Shown piece by piece: positions 8,734 through 17,153 of a stretch of 64,000 nt of DNA. Position numbers and translations under genes: made by a program. Source of the DNA: Pacificoceanicola onchidii (GTDB lineage: Bacteria > Pseudomonadota > Alphaproteobacteria > Rhodobacterales > Rhodobacteraceae). Every line of letters starts with the position of its first letter. The first letter of the stretch is position 1. The notes below the pieces were generated by a model, which saw nothing but the letters and a program-made list of their open reading frames with translations, was not told the origin of the DNA and ran no database searches. Where the stretch lies: NCBI RefSeq assembly GCF_004804335.1, contig NZ_SRXY01000001.1:372001-436000 (forward strand), given 5' to 3'.

Positions 8734-9297
8734 ATGGATCTACGGAAATTTCTCGCACAGTCACCTGACCTGTCCGATCTGAGCCTTGCAGACGGTTTTG
8801 CGTCTCATTGGAGAGGTAAGCGTTTGAACAAAGGCGCGCGCGTAGCCCACCAAGAACAACCTGAAGCAGATGAGTACATTCTGTTGGATGGGTGCCTGGC
8901 CAGCAGCATTTGTGACCAAGACGGCAAGGAAGTGTGCGTTGGGCTCTATGTAGGTCCTTGCGTTGTCACGCCGAATATCGCGCGAACGCGAGATGGCGTG
9001 TCCCTTGTATCCATCCAGGCAACCAAAGAGGCCTCGCTTTATTGGATCGATACTGATCAGCTTACAAATCTGATGATTGAATCTGAACCCATCAGAAACT
9101 GGGCAAATGGTATTCTACGAGACGCATTGAGTAAAAAGGCGGAGCGCGAATGGTGTCTCGCCGCTCTCGGCGGGGCGGAGCGGCTGAACTGGTTCCGCCA
9201 AGCATTCCCCAGCTATGAAGAAATTTTCACTCATTCGTTGATAGCATCCTTTTTGGGGATCACGCCTGTCACGATGAGCCGTCTACGCGCTAAGTAG
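8734..9297 (+). CDS. Crp/Fnr-like transcriptional regulator
   Basis: 187 residues from the ATG at 8734. The N-terminal half has the cyclic-nucleotide-binding jelly-roll pattern (KGARVAHQEQPEADEYILLD...LYVGPCVVTPN). The C-terminus has a short helix-turn-helix, SLIASFLGITPVTMSRLRAK, and ends right after the recognition helix, as in many short CRP-like proteins. No Fe-S cysteine cluster is visible, so it is not a typical Fnr. An earlier ATG at 8716 lacks a ribosome site; AAGG stands before 8734. Base composition looks less GC-rich than the neighbours, which may indicate acquisition. Confidence 0.75.
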   Translation: MDLRKFLAQSPDLSDLSLADGFASHWRGKRLNKGARVAHQEQPEADEYILLDGCLASSICDQDGKEVCVGLYVGPCVVTPNIARTRDGVSLVSIQATKEASLYWIDTDQLTNLMIESEPIRNWANGILRDALSKKAEREWCLAALGGAERLNWFRQAFPSYEEIFTHSLIASFLGITPVTMSRLRAK

Positions 9298-9376
9298 AGA
9301 GCAAAAAGAAGCGGACATCTATGCATCATGCAGCATTCGTCAATATGGGCCCCAAGCCGCCATACCGCGCTCCGCC

Positions 9377-10039
9377 TCACTCAATCGGACAGGTCAACTC
9401 CGGCCCCGAGGCGCGGTTCGAATTCACCGCCCGGTCCACCCGATAAAACCGCAGCGCCCCCTCCGGTGCGGGCGTCATCAGCGTCGCAGCCCCTTTACCC
9501 TCTTCACCGAGCCATTTGCCCCAGACCTCCGGGCCAAGGATAACCGGCATCCGGTGGTGGATCGCCGCCATCTGGTCATTCGCGGCGCAGGTCACGATGG
9601 CGCAGGTCCGGTGGGCTTCGCCGTCCCGCTCCCAATCCTGCCAGACCCCGGCAAAGACCAAAGGTCCCTCCCCGGCAGGCTGGATGTACCAGGGCAAACG
9701 CGCGCCCTCTTCGTCCTTGGTCCATTCGTAAAACCCGCTCACCGGGATCAGGCAGCGCCGCTCGCGGCAGGCGGCTTTGAAGGCCGGTTTCTCGGCAATG
9801 GTCTCCGCGCGCGCATTGATCAGCAGCGGCCCGCCATTCGTGGCCTTGTACCAATGCGGCAGGAAGCCCCAGCGCATCGACGTCAGCCGCCGCGCACCGG
9901 CTTCGGTGTGGATCGTGTGGATCTGGTTGGTCGGGCAGACGTTGTAATTGGGCACAGGCGGCAAATCATTGGCGGGCGCGGCCTCGAAAAGCTGCGCCAT
10001 GGCGTCCGGGGGGAGCGTGGTTGCAAAGCGCCCGCACAT
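9377..10039 (-). CDS. SRAP-domain protein (SOS response-associated, YedK/HMCES family)
   Basis: 220 residues, full-length SRAP fold. The catalytic Cys is residue 2 after initiator Met (MCGRFA). Conserved blocks: MRWGFLPHW, NARAET, RCLIPVSGFYEW and HHRMPVIL. The family forms a thiazolidine crosslink through Cys2 to abasic sites in single-stranded DNA and protects them. It lies directly downstream of the methyltransferase gene on the same strand (gap 3 bp), so the two are probably co-transcribed. Confidence 0.92.
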   Translation of the reverse strand: MCGRFATTLPPDAMAQLFEAAPANDLPPVPNYNVCPTNQIHTIHTEAGARRLTSMRWGFLPHWYKATNGGPLLINARAETIAEKPAFKAACRERRCLIPVSGFYEWTKDEEGARLPWYIQPAGEGPLVFAGVWQDWERDGEAHRTCAIVTCAANDQMAAIHHRMPVILGPEVWGKWLGEEGKGAATLMTPAPEGALRFYRVDRAVNSNRASGPELTCPIE

Positions 10040-10042
10040 GTC

Positions 10043-11242
10043 TCAGCCCTTTCGCCCGAGGCTTGAGTAAAGCAGCAGACCCCAGTCTACCAGATCGCGC
10101 TCCACCTTGCCCCAGAGCATCCCGAAGGCCAGCGGATCAAGCCTTGCCCCCGCCGCGATCTCCGCCAGCGAACGCCGCCCGTCGATCCCCGCAATCACCG
10201 CCGCCGCCTCGCGCGGCAGGCGCAGCGTGGCCTTGCATTCCTTGAGTGTCACCGGGATCGGCTTGCCCTTGGCCACGGCCCCGGCCAACGCCCCGGCCTG
10301 CACCCCGCGCAGATGCGGCACCAGGGCGCGGTTGCTGCCCTTCGCCGGTTTGCGCTCCTCGCCTTTCGGCACCGCATAGCCCACCTGCACCCGGATCGTC
10401 CCACGCAGTTTTTCTGCCGCCGCCATGGCCTCGGCATCCCCCATCTCCTTGGGCCGCGTGGTGATCCGTGACAGATCGTAGAGCGCAGGTGTGGCAAAGG
10501 TTTGCAACTGCCAATCGGTCTCGTCCAGAACCGCGAGCAATTCCGTCACTGCATAGGCCCGGTCCTGTCCGTGCAAAAGCAGATCGTAGAACCCCGCATC
10601 GGAGGCATGGTGATCGCCAAGGTTCGGATTGGTCGCAAACGGATGCCCCTCCGGCAAGTCTTTCACAATCTCTTTGGCGCGCTTCAAACGCGTCTCCGGA
10701 TCAAGCCCCTCGAAGATCGCGCCAAAAGCTTCCTGCAAAGGATACACCCCCGACCGCCCATAAGGCGCGTAGACCATGAACCCAAGGCCCCCACCCGGCG
10801 CCAACGCCGCCCGAAGCGCCGCAAACCCCGCCGCAGGCTCCGGCAAATGGTGCAGCACCCCGCAGCAGTCGATATAGTCAAACGCCCCAAACTCCGGCGC
10901 ATCGAGCAGCGATCCGGTGTGAAAGGTGATCTCCGAAAGCCCCCGCGCCTCTGCCCGCGCTTCGGCAATCGCCCGGCTCGCCTCGGACAGATCGACATAC
11001 GTGATCTCATACGGCACACCCGCGCTGGTCAGCACCTGCGCCAGCTGGATCAGCCCGTCCCCGGTCCCGCCCCCGGCCACCAGCGCCTTCAAAGGCTTTG
11101 ACCAATCCCGTGCCCCGCCCCAGAGCCAATGATCCATCTCCAGAGGATGGCTGGGCGAGCCGGTGATCAGCCGCTTCGCCTCATCCGCCGGGTCGCGCTC
11201 GGGATAGGGGTAGGTCTCGTATTGCTGCCGCGTGCTAACCAT
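10043..11242 (-). CDS. SAM-dependent class I methyltransferase
   Basis: 399 residues. The N-terminal region begins YETYPYPERDP, then a Rossmann SAM site LVAGGGTGDG at about residues 55-64, acidic VDLSEAS, and CCGVLHHLPEPAAGF. The C-terminal third resembles a winged-helix extension. The ATG at 11242 is preceded by AGAGGCGCAG; the open frame extends further upstream without support. The substrate is unknown; the YPYPE start and the C-terminal extension occur in a family of large bacterial methyltransferases of unclear target. Confidence 0.85.
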   Translation of the reverse strand: MVSTRQQYETYPYPERDPADEAKRLITGSPSHPLEMDHWLWGGARDWSKPLKALVAGGGTGDGLIQLAQVLTSAGVPYEITYVDLSEASRAIAEARAEARGLSEITFHTGSLLDAPEFGAFDYIDCCGVLHHLPEPAAGFAALRAALAPGGGLGFMVYAPYGRSGVYPLQEAFGAIFEGLDPETRLKRAKEIVKDLPEGHPFATNPNLGDHHASDAGFYDLLLHGQDRAYAVTELLAVLDETDWQLQTFATPALYDLSRITTRPKEMGDAEAMAAAEKLRGTIRVQVGYAVPKGEERKPAKGSNRALVPHLRGVQAGALAGAVAKGKPIPVTLKECKATLRLPREAAAVIAGIDGRRSLAEIAAGARLDPLAFGMLWGKVERDLVDWGLLLYSSLGRKG

Positions 11243-11315
11243 CTGCGCCTCTTGTTTTGCCGCAGAGTGACATGAGGGGGCACAGAGGCCAAGGGGCGAG
11301 AAGGCCAAGGGGCGA

Positions 11316-11615
11316 CTACCCCCGCCGCGCAATCTCGATCCGCGCTTCCAGAAGCGACATATCCGACAACAGCCGTTTGCGCTCCGTCCGGTCCGTCGTC
11401 TCGCGCAACTCTTCGCGCAAACGCGCCAGCTCCCGGCTCAGGGCGACCACCTCCGGCACCGCCCCGTTGTCCTTCAAAATCCGCACCATCACGGCGTTTT
11501 CGGGATCATCGCAAGGCGGCAACGGCTTGCCCGCACCGGGCAAATCATCAAACGCGCCGTCCTCTTCGGCGGCGCGTATCTTGGCATTGATCAGGTCAAT
11601 CAGCGGGTGGTCCAT
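11316..11615 (-). CDS. DUF1992 (DnaJ homologue subfamily C member 28-like) protein
   Basis: 99 residues, starting MDHPLIDLINAKIRAAEEDG, followed by FDDLPGAGKPL, the hallmark of DUF1992. The rest is a charged helical region (RELARLREELRETTDRTERK). Cytoplasmic; function unknown in bacteria. It lies 73 bp upstream of the methyltransferase on the same strand. Confidence 0.85.
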   Translation of the reverse strand: MDHPLIDLINAKIRAAEEDGAFDDLPGAGKPLPPCDDPENAVMVRILKDNGAVPEVVALSRELARLREELRETTDRTERKRLLSDMSLLEARIEIARRG

Positions 11616-11680
11616 GGCCGCAAAATGCCAGAACCACCCGTTAAAAACCAGTCAATCGCTCGAGATTGAGACTGCAACAT

Positions 11681-11714
11681 AGGTTCGCACCCGGCCTCGA
11701 GGGCGGGGTTCGCC
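11681..11714. repeat. Intergenic repeat, outer arm A
   Basis: Segment AGGTTCGCACCCGGCCTCGA and on to 11714, centred on the palindrome CCTCGAGG. Its reverse complement recurs almost unchanged at 12678-12706 on the other side of the FMN reductase gene. Confidence 0.75.
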
Positions 11715-11772
11715 AAATGCATAACCATACCTTCAATGCACTTGTGGTACGCACACTCACATCGTCCCGCCA

Positions 11773-11830
11773 TTTCGCACCCGCCCTGGGGGGCGAGGTC
11801 GGGTGCGAACCGGATCGGCAAGCGATCCGG
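11773..11830. repeat. Intergenic double-hairpin repeat, inner arm B
   Basis: Two successive hairpins: TTCGCACCCG (11774-11783) with CGGGTGCGAA (11800-11809), then CCGGATCG (11810-11817) with CGATCCGG (11823-11830). It is repeated in inverted orientation with about three differences at 12559-12617. The second hairpin alone also occurs at 29823-29844. REP/BIME-like organisation. Confidence 0.8.
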
Positions 11831-11864
11831 GGGAAGGAACCGATACGGTTGCCAAAGCCAAAAA

Positions 11865-12413
11865 CTAGGCCGCCACCGGCAGAAGCTTGGTCAACACGTC
11901 GTCCAGCTTGGCCAGATCCACATGCGAGGTGAAGGAGCCCGTCTCCGCGTCCCACGCCTCACCCCAGTTGCCAAAGCCCTGCACGCCCACAAGCTCTGCC
12001 GCGTAGAACCCGGCAATCGCCTCCTGTCCGGCCAGCACATTGGCCCCGGCGCGGCCACCCGGGCTGGCCGAAAGCATGACAACCGGCTTGCCCTGCCAGA
12101 CCTTGAATTCCACCCGGCTCATCCAGTCAAAGATGTTCTTCCACGCCGCGGGCACGCCGCCATTGTGTTCCGGGAAAGCGATCACAACCGCATCCGCGCC
12201 GCCGATCAAGGCCAGCAGATCCTTGGCCAGCTGCGGCACACCGTTCGCCGCTTCGCGATCGGACGAGTAGATCGGCATCTCAAAATCGTTGATATCCACG
12301 ATCTCGACGGTCACAGCGGGATCCGCCGCCGTCAGCCGCGCCGCGGCAAGGTTTATCAGGGCACGGTTGATCGAAGAGCTACTGTTGCTTGCGGGAATTG
12401 CGAGAATGTTCAT
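11865..12413 (-). CDS. NADPH-dependent FMN reductase / flavodoxin-fold oxidoreductase
   Basis: 182 residues, flavodoxin-like. N-terminal FMN phosphate loop IPASNSSSSINRAL, central FPEHNGGVPAAWKNIFDW (flavin contact) and SASPGGRAGANV are diagnostic of the NADPH-dependent FMN reductase/azoreductase family. Start ATG at 12413. The gene is bracketed by inverted repeats (11681-11830 and 12559-12706). Its upstream region carries several TGCAC-type inverted motifs, suggesting control by a small-molecule-responsive repressor; that is inference. Confidence 0.88.
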   Translation of the reverse strand: MNILAIPASNSSSSINRALINLAAARLTAADPAVTVEIVDINDFEMPIYSSDREAANGVPQLAKDLLALIGGADAVVIAFPEHNGGVPAAWKNIFDWMSRVEFKVWQGKPVVMLSASPGGRAGANVLAGQEAIAGFYAAELVGVQGFGNWGEAWDAETGSFTSHVDLAKLDDVLTKLLPVAA

Positions 12414-12528
12414 GTCTGTGTCTCCTGTGTCGGCGCGGGGCGGGAGGGACCCGCGCCTTGCGTCTTGTTCTGAGGAGAAGATGGGGGAGAGTGAATTTGC
12501 ACACAATGGAGATTTATGTACAGTGCAA

Positions 12529-12542
12529 GTGCAAAAATGCAC
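12529..12542. promoter_or_regulatory. Inverted repeat upstream of FMN reductase
   Basis: GTGCA-AAAA-TGCAC, a perfect 5-bp-arm palindrome about 115 bp upstream of the FMN reductase start. TGCACACA also occurs nearby at 12498-12505 and 12538-12545. Candidate repressor site. Confidence 0.4.
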
Positions 12543-12558
12543 ACATTTGAGTTATACT

Positions 12559-12617
12559 CCGGATCGCTTGTCGATCCGGTTCGCGCCCGACCTCGCCCCT
12601 CAGGGCGGGTGCGAAAT
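12559..12617. repeat. Intergenic double-hairpin repeat, inner arm C
   Basis: Inverted copy of 11773-11830: CCGGATCG/CGATCCGG (12559-12579) followed by TTCGCGCCCG/CGGGTGCGAA (12580-12615). Confidence 0.8.
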
Positions 12618-12677
12618 CGACCCGTTTCGGGAAACTGTGATGTTTGGTCTATGAAGAAAAGACGGTGCAAGCATCAT

Positions 12678-12706
12678 GGCCCGCCCTCGAGGCCGGGCGC
12701 GAACCT
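12678..12706. repeat. Intergenic repeat, outer arm D
   Basis: Reverse-complement partner of 11681-11714 (GCCCTCGAGGCCGGGCGCGA core). Between this and the MmgE/PrpD gene (12707-12974) I see GC-rich sequence without a supportable gene. Confidence 0.75.
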
Positions 12707-12974
12707 ACCGTTTTCCGATATCCATACTCAGAAGTCGCACCACCCCCCCTAAAGCCCCCCAGCAATACGCCTCAAACCATACAGCCGTTCCGCACGGCGG
12801 CACGCCGGGCAGCGCCTGCCTGCCCCCCGGCAGGCGCTTCAAACCGGTTCGACCCTGCGGCCCCATGCGCCTCTGCCTGAAGGCCCGCCTTTGTCTCCCA
12901 ATCGCACAAGCGCCTGCCCAGGCCGGCGCTGCCCTCGACGCACTCATACATCGCCGCGCGGCTGAGCCCCCGGA

Positions 12975-14297
12975 TCAACCGGCGCTCACCAAAGGACGCG
13001 CCATACCCGTCATCACCGCCTCGACAGAGCCGCCCTCCGCCAACGCGGCCACAGCCTCCCGCAAGCCCCGCGCCGCCGTCAGCCCCAGAACCGGCCCCGC
13101 CAGCCCGTCAAACTTCTCTGCAATGCCTTCCGCCGAGACAGGCGCTTCCGGGTCGCCCCGCGCCTCCGTCACCTCGGAGGCAAACACCCTTCCATCCGCC
13201 AAGGTCACATGCACTACCGCAAAACGCCGCGCCGGAAAGGCCGCGTCAAACTCTGCGCGCTGCACCGCCGTCACTTTCCGCGCCAAAGCCACGATCTCCG
13301 GATCGCCAAAGCCGTCCGCGCTGACCTCTGCCACGCCAATCGTTCCCCGACACAGCGCCGCCGCCACGGAAAATGGCAGCGAATACTGCGCCTGCTCCGT
13401 TGTCTCCGGCAGGGCGCTCAGCCGCGTCGCTTCGTGAAACGTCTCCACCTCAACCGCCGCAACCTGCTGATAAGACAGTTTATAATCGCGCACCAATTGC
13501 AGGACCGCCTCCACCGCAGGCTGCGCCCAACGGCACACCGGGTAGAGCTTGATGTACTGCTCGTGGATATACCATCGCTCGCCCAAATCCGCCCAGACCG
13601 GGCCTTGCAATGTCTCCGCCGGCGCGCCGGTAAAGCCGTCCCGTGCCAGATAGCCCGCAGATACCCCCGCCATTGCGCCCCAGCCCGAGCCGTCCTTGAC
13701 CATGGTCGGATGGTCGATACAGCGCATCATGGGCGAGCGCGGACCGTGGTACTCCGCAATCCCCACAGCGTCCCGCGTCTGCCCCGCATTCAGCCCCAAG
13801 GCGCGCGCGGTGATCGCCGCACAGGCCAGCGCCACCCAGGCGCCCGAGGTGTGATAATCCTTGGCCGAGGCGTGCAGCGCGATCCCGGCGCGCGTGCCGA
13901 TCTCGTATCCGATGGCGATCCGGGTCAGCAGTTCCGGCCCCGAACAGCCCTCCGTCGTGGCCAAAGCCGCTGCAACCACCCCGCAGCCCACATGCCCCTT
14001 TGTGGGCTTCGAGCCGTCATGGGCATCGAGCGCATCGGTGGTCATGCCATTGGCCAGCGCAGCCCCTGCGGGCGAAACCCTGCGCCCGTCCTGCCAGAGC
14101 AAAGCCCCTGCCCCCGTCCCGGCGGCGAAGTGCTCCAGCACATGATCCTTGATAATCCGTGACAGCTCCGTGCGCGAGGCCGCCACGGCCACCCCCAAGG
14201 TATCGGTCAACCCTCTGACAGCATTCGAAATAACCTGCTCCGGCAGATCTTCGAACTGGGTGTTCAGGGCAAAGTCGATGGGGTCATTATTGGGCAT
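12975..14297 (-). CDS. MmgE/PrpD family protein
   Basis: 440 residues. Family pattern: NAVRGLTDTLGVAVAA near the N-terminus, ANGMTTDALDAHDGSKPTKGHVG, IAIGYEIGTRAGIALH, KLYPVCRWAQPAVEAVL. Members include 2-methylcitrate dehydratase and cis-aconitate decarboxylase, but no methylcitrate-cycle gene is nearby, so the substrate is unknown. I chose ATG 14297 (MPNNDPIDFAL), where family similarity begins; the frame stays open 25 codons further upstream. It stands alone on its strand, downstream of the VOC gene. Confidence 0.85.
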   Translation of the reverse strand: MPNNDPIDFALNTQFEDLPEQVISNAVRGLTDTLGVAVAASRTELSRIIKDHVLEHFAAGTGAGALLWQDGRRVSPAGAALANGMTTDALDAHDGSKPTKGHVGCGVVAAALATTEGCSGPELLTRIAIGYEIGTRAGIALHASAKDYHTSGAWVALACAAITARALGLNAGQTRDAVGIAEYHGPRSPMMRCIDHPTMVKDGSGWGAMAGVSAGYLARDGFTGAPAETLQGPVWADLGERWYIHEQYIKLYPVCRWAQPAVEAVLQLVRDYKLSYQQVAAVEVETFHEATRLSALPETTEQAQYSLPFSVAAALCRGTIGVAEVSADGFGDPEIVALARKVTAVQRAEFDAAFPARRFAVVHVTLADGRVFASEVTEARGDPEAPVSAEGIAEKFDGLAGPVLGLTAARGLREAVAALAEGGSVEAVMTGMARPLVSAG

Positions 14298-14392
14298 GGC
14301 GCGGCCTCCGGGCTGGTCCCAGTGTTCCGCAGCGAAACCGGATCCTCTAGGCCAGTCGCGACATCTGGCCATGCCTTCCGCGACAGGTTTTT

Positions 14393-14740
14393 CTAGTCGC
14401 AGAAGACGTGAAACTCATGGCCCATGAAGTCCGTCACCGTGAACTGCCGCAGGCCCCATGGCTCCTCTTTCGGCGGGCCCGAAAGCGTCGCGCCAAGGGC
14501 CTCAAACGCGGCAAAAGCCCCGTCCACATCGGCGCTGAACATCCACAAAACCACCGGCGTGATTGGCCCGTCCGTCTCGCGGAAAAACAGCGCGCAATCG
14601 CCCCGGCTGACCGCCCCGATCCGGCCCTCTTCGTGGTGCCAGCCGATCTCGAAACCAAAGCAATCGCGATAGTATTCCTGCGCTTTTCGCACATCCCGCA
14701 CGGGCAGTTCCGGGGTGGGCTGGGATAGGGTCAACGTCAT
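14393..14740 (-). CDS. VOC-superfamily (glyoxalase/bleomycin-resistance-like) protein
   Basis: 115 residues with the paired beta-alpha-beta-beta-beta modules of the vicinal oxygen chelate fold: PELPVRDVRKAQEYYRDCFGF, LFFRETDG, and the C-terminal FTVTDFMGHEFHVF. The reaction cannot be assigned. It lies upstream of the MmgE/PrpD gene on the same strand and is divergent from the GNAT gene. Confidence 0.85.
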   Translation of the reverse strand: MTLTLSQPTPELPVRDVRKAQEYYRDCFGFEIGWHHEEGRIGAVSRGDCALFFRETDGPITPVVLWMFSADVDGAFAAFEALGATLSGPPKEEPWGLRQFTVTDFMGHEFHVFCD

Positions 14741-14825
14741 GGATCACTCTGTCTCACGGGTCCTGAGCCTAAGGGCGCAGGGTAAGGTTTGCACGCCTTT
14801 CCCGGCATGGGAGCCTGCGCTAGGT

Positions 14826-15368
14826 ATGAGTGCGATGCTTATCGAGACCTTCTCCACCCCCCGCCTCATCGTCCGGCACTGGCGCTCCGATCTGGCGGCT
14901 CCTTCGGCCCGCGCGGCTCTGGAGGCGGCGCTCTCAAGCGTGCTGACCCCGCCCGTTCTGGCCCATCTGCCACCCTCGATGCAGCTTTCCTCAGGCCCGC
15001 AAGGCATCGGCTGCTGGATCGACGCGCGGCAGGCGGAGAGCACGGTTTTCGTGATCGAAACACGGGCCGAAGTCACGCTGGCCGGGCTGCTTATCCTCGC
15101 CCCGGATCAATGCAACCCGGAGGCCCCAACGGTCCATATCGGATACCTGCTGGCCCAGAGCGCCTGGGGTCAGGGCTATGCCTCGGAACTGGTCGCCGGG
15201 CTGGTCGAGGCCTGCCAGGCCCATGCCCCGCTCAAGCTGGTGGGCGGGGTCGATCTGGGCAACCCGGCCTCGGCCCGTGTGCTGCTGAAAGCCGGGTTCG
15301 CGCTGGAGCCTGAATACTCCTCGGGGGGGACGGCGATCTATGGGCGGGAAATTGCGGTTACGGGGTAG
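14826..15368 (+). CDS. GNAT-family N-acetyltransferase
   Basis: 180 residues from ATG 14826 (MSAMLIETFSTPRLIVRHW). RimJ/RimL-like: ETFSTPRLIVRHW at the N-terminus, IGYLLAQSAWGQGYASEL (acetyl-CoA pyrophosphate loop), and NPASARVLLKAGF at the C-terminus. Substrate unknown. Start uncertain: the frame is open to 14715 and the ribosome site is weak. Confidence 0.82.
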   Translation: MSAMLIETFSTPRLIVRHWRSDLAAPSARAALEAALSSVLTPPVLAHLPPSMQLSSGPQGIGCWIDARQAESTVFVIETRAEVTLAGLLILAPDQCNPEAPTVHIGYLLAQSAWGQGYASELVAGLVEACQAHAPLKLVGGVDLGNPASARVLLKAGFALEPEYSSGGTAIYGREIAVTG

Positions 15369-15590
15369 GTTTCGCGGCGAAACCTTGTTTATTAACAGAT
15401 ATTTAAGAATTCCACAGCTGCTCTTCACTCGATACTCTCTTGGACAACGAGACCAACCCAACCGTGCATCTGTCCTCTTTGTCGTGGTGTACTGTCCACG
15501 CTAGGGGCCATTAGAGGCCGTCTACCCAGCGCTGTGTAAACCCAGTCTTTGTGGCAATGCTCCGGGGAGCATCAAGCGTAAAGAGTAGAA

Positions 15591-16970
15591 ATGGCAAACG
15601 AAGAGTATCGTATTCACTACGAAAAACGCGAAGACGTAGTGTTTCCCTCCAAATCGGGGATGAAGCGGTATCTTTCGGAAGAACTCAAGAGATGGATACA
15701 CTTCCTTGATCATATGCGAGAAGGCTTCGCTCTGAGTATTAACGCCTTTCAAGGCCGACGCGCTCTGACGCCTGAGCAACAAGCAACAGCATTTAACTCC
15801 TTGATGGATCTGCTGGAATACCGGGAAGAATTCAATCGAAGAACAGTAAATGCCGGAGGCGGTCCTGTTTTACCGCCTCCGTCTGACAGCCTTGAAGGAC
15901 AACTGATCCTAGGTTTGTTTGAAGGCGACCGGACCGCAGAAGCTATGGCAGTCTACGTGTACTTTGTAGCAAAAAACAGTAGAGCCAAATACGCGGATAA
16001 CGATCAAATTGGACGAATGGTGCTGAAAGGCAGAATCCTAGCCGATGCTGCTACCGTGACGGCTGCGCTGCCCTATAGCCGTGTCTCCTCATCGAAGATG
16101 GCAAGAGCTGTCCGAAATGCAGAAAACCATGTCCAATCATTGGCAGACGAAGTTGTCGCCGCTCAGGAAATCAATGCAACACACGAGTCTAAACTGGAAT
16201 CGAACCTTGCTGAGCAAAGGCTAAATGCAAAGCGGATCAATGACGTGGTTTTGAGGCTCAATCGGAGACGGGACCGACAGCATAAGAAGTTGGTCAATAG
16301 TATCGAACAATTGTTCGAAGAGCGATTTGAAGAAACTCGCGTCAGGATCGGAGTATTCGAACTCAATAACCAACGCGCTGAGGAACAGCGGGTCGATCGT
16401 TTCAATAACTTGCAGGAGCTCTTCCGAGCACAACTACGGCTACGTGCACCTGTCGAACTATGGGACAAACGCGAAACCAACCACAGACGGAATTCAAAGG
16501 CCGCTATGAAATGGCTTTTGGGTATCGGTGGTATTGCTATCGTATTCGGCCTGAGTGTCCCGGTCTTTGGCGGGGACTATATTGCAAACAGTTTTTCGCA
16601 AGTTATTTGCCAAACGCCGGGAAGCGATGCCACTGCTCCTCAAGGCTGTCAGCGTGAATTCTCGGCGAAAGGGCCCGTCACCATAACAGGTCTGCTGCTC
16701 GTAATGTCTTTGTTGATGTGGATGGCACGCCTTCAATACCGAGTCTACCTCAGCGAACGTCATCTGGCTCTTGATGCCAGCGAAAAGAAAGCGTTTGCCG
16801 AAACCTACCTCGCGATGAAAGAAGGCAAAGACGTGGGCGACGATAGTGAAGCGATTGTTCTGGCATCGCTTTTTAGGCCTACGCAAGACGGCATTATTCG
16901 CGATGATGAAGCGGGAATGGATCTCTCTGCGGTATCGCAGATGGCCAAACAACTCAGTCGAAATGGTTAG
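15591..16970 (+). CDS. DUF6161-like membrane protein
   Basis: 459 residues. Long charged, mostly helical N-terminal part with coiled-coil character around residues 180-280 (AENHVQSLADEVVAAQE..., RRRDRQHKKLVNSIEQLFEE). Two hydrophobic segments follow near residues 304-324 and 361-380, then a cytoplasmic tail ending with LFRPTQDGIIRDDEAG, a block I associate with DUF6161. Codon use and AT content differ visibly from neighbouring housekeeping genes, which suggests transfer. It is flanked by non-coding gaps and has no operon partner. Function unknown; a stress or defence role is only a guess. Confidence 0.7.
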   Translation: MANEEYRIHYEKREDVVFPSKSGMKRYLSEELKRWIHFLDHMREGFALSINAFQGRRALTPEQQATAFNSLMDLLEYREEFNRRTVNAGGGPVLPPPSDSLEGQLILGLFEGDRTAEAMAVYVYFVAKNSRAKYADNDQIGRMVLKGRILADAATVTAALPYSRVSSSKMARAVRNAENHVQSLADEVVAAQEINATHESKLESNLAEQRLNAKRINDVVLRLNRRRDRQHKKLVNSIEQLFEERFEETRVRIGVFELNNQRAEEQRVDRFNNLQELFRAQLRLRAPVELWDKRETNHRRNSKAAMKWLLGIGGIAIVFGLSVPVFGGDYIANSFSQVICQTPGSDATAPQGCQREFSAKGPVTITGLLLVMSLLMWMARLQYRVYLSERHLALDASEKKAFAETYLAMKEGKDVGDDSEAIVLASLFRPTQDGIIRDDEAGMDLSAVSQMAKQLSRNG

Positions 16971-16995
16971 AAAGCGAACCACGTTCAAACAGTCC

Positions 16996-17080
16996 GGGAA
17001 AGTCCGACCTGGCGAGGGCATTTCCTGCATCAAGCCTTTGAGAACGGGTGGACTTTCAGGGTGATCCGGCCGTCCGCGTC
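16996..17080 (-). pseudogene. Decayed copy of the 5'-nucleotidase 3' end and terminator
   Basis: On the minus strand this encodes DADGRITLKVHPFSKA and a stop, matching the real gene's end at 17557 (TDGRITVKE, stop, then SFSKA in frame). Shared DNA includes ATCAAGCCTTTGAGAA and GGTGATCCGGCCGTCCG, plus GCGAGGGC-TTTCC of the terminator loop. It is separated from the intact gene by a dispersed repeat. Confidence 0.65.
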
Positions 17081-17153
17081 CATCTTGTCGCCGGCGCTGA
17101 CCGTGAGCAGCGCCAATGTCGAAATTTGCCTGAAGTGCTCATTGAACTAACCC

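Noticed and set aside
12676-13437. 253-codon plus-strand frame overlapping the MmgE/PrpD gene end
   Set aside because: Pro/Ala/Arg-rich, antisense to a well-supported gene, and begins inside a repeat.
12975-14297. Calling the MmgE/PrpD protein 2-methylcitrate dehydratase
   Set aside because: No prpB, prpC or acnM in the neighbourhood; the family is functionally broad.
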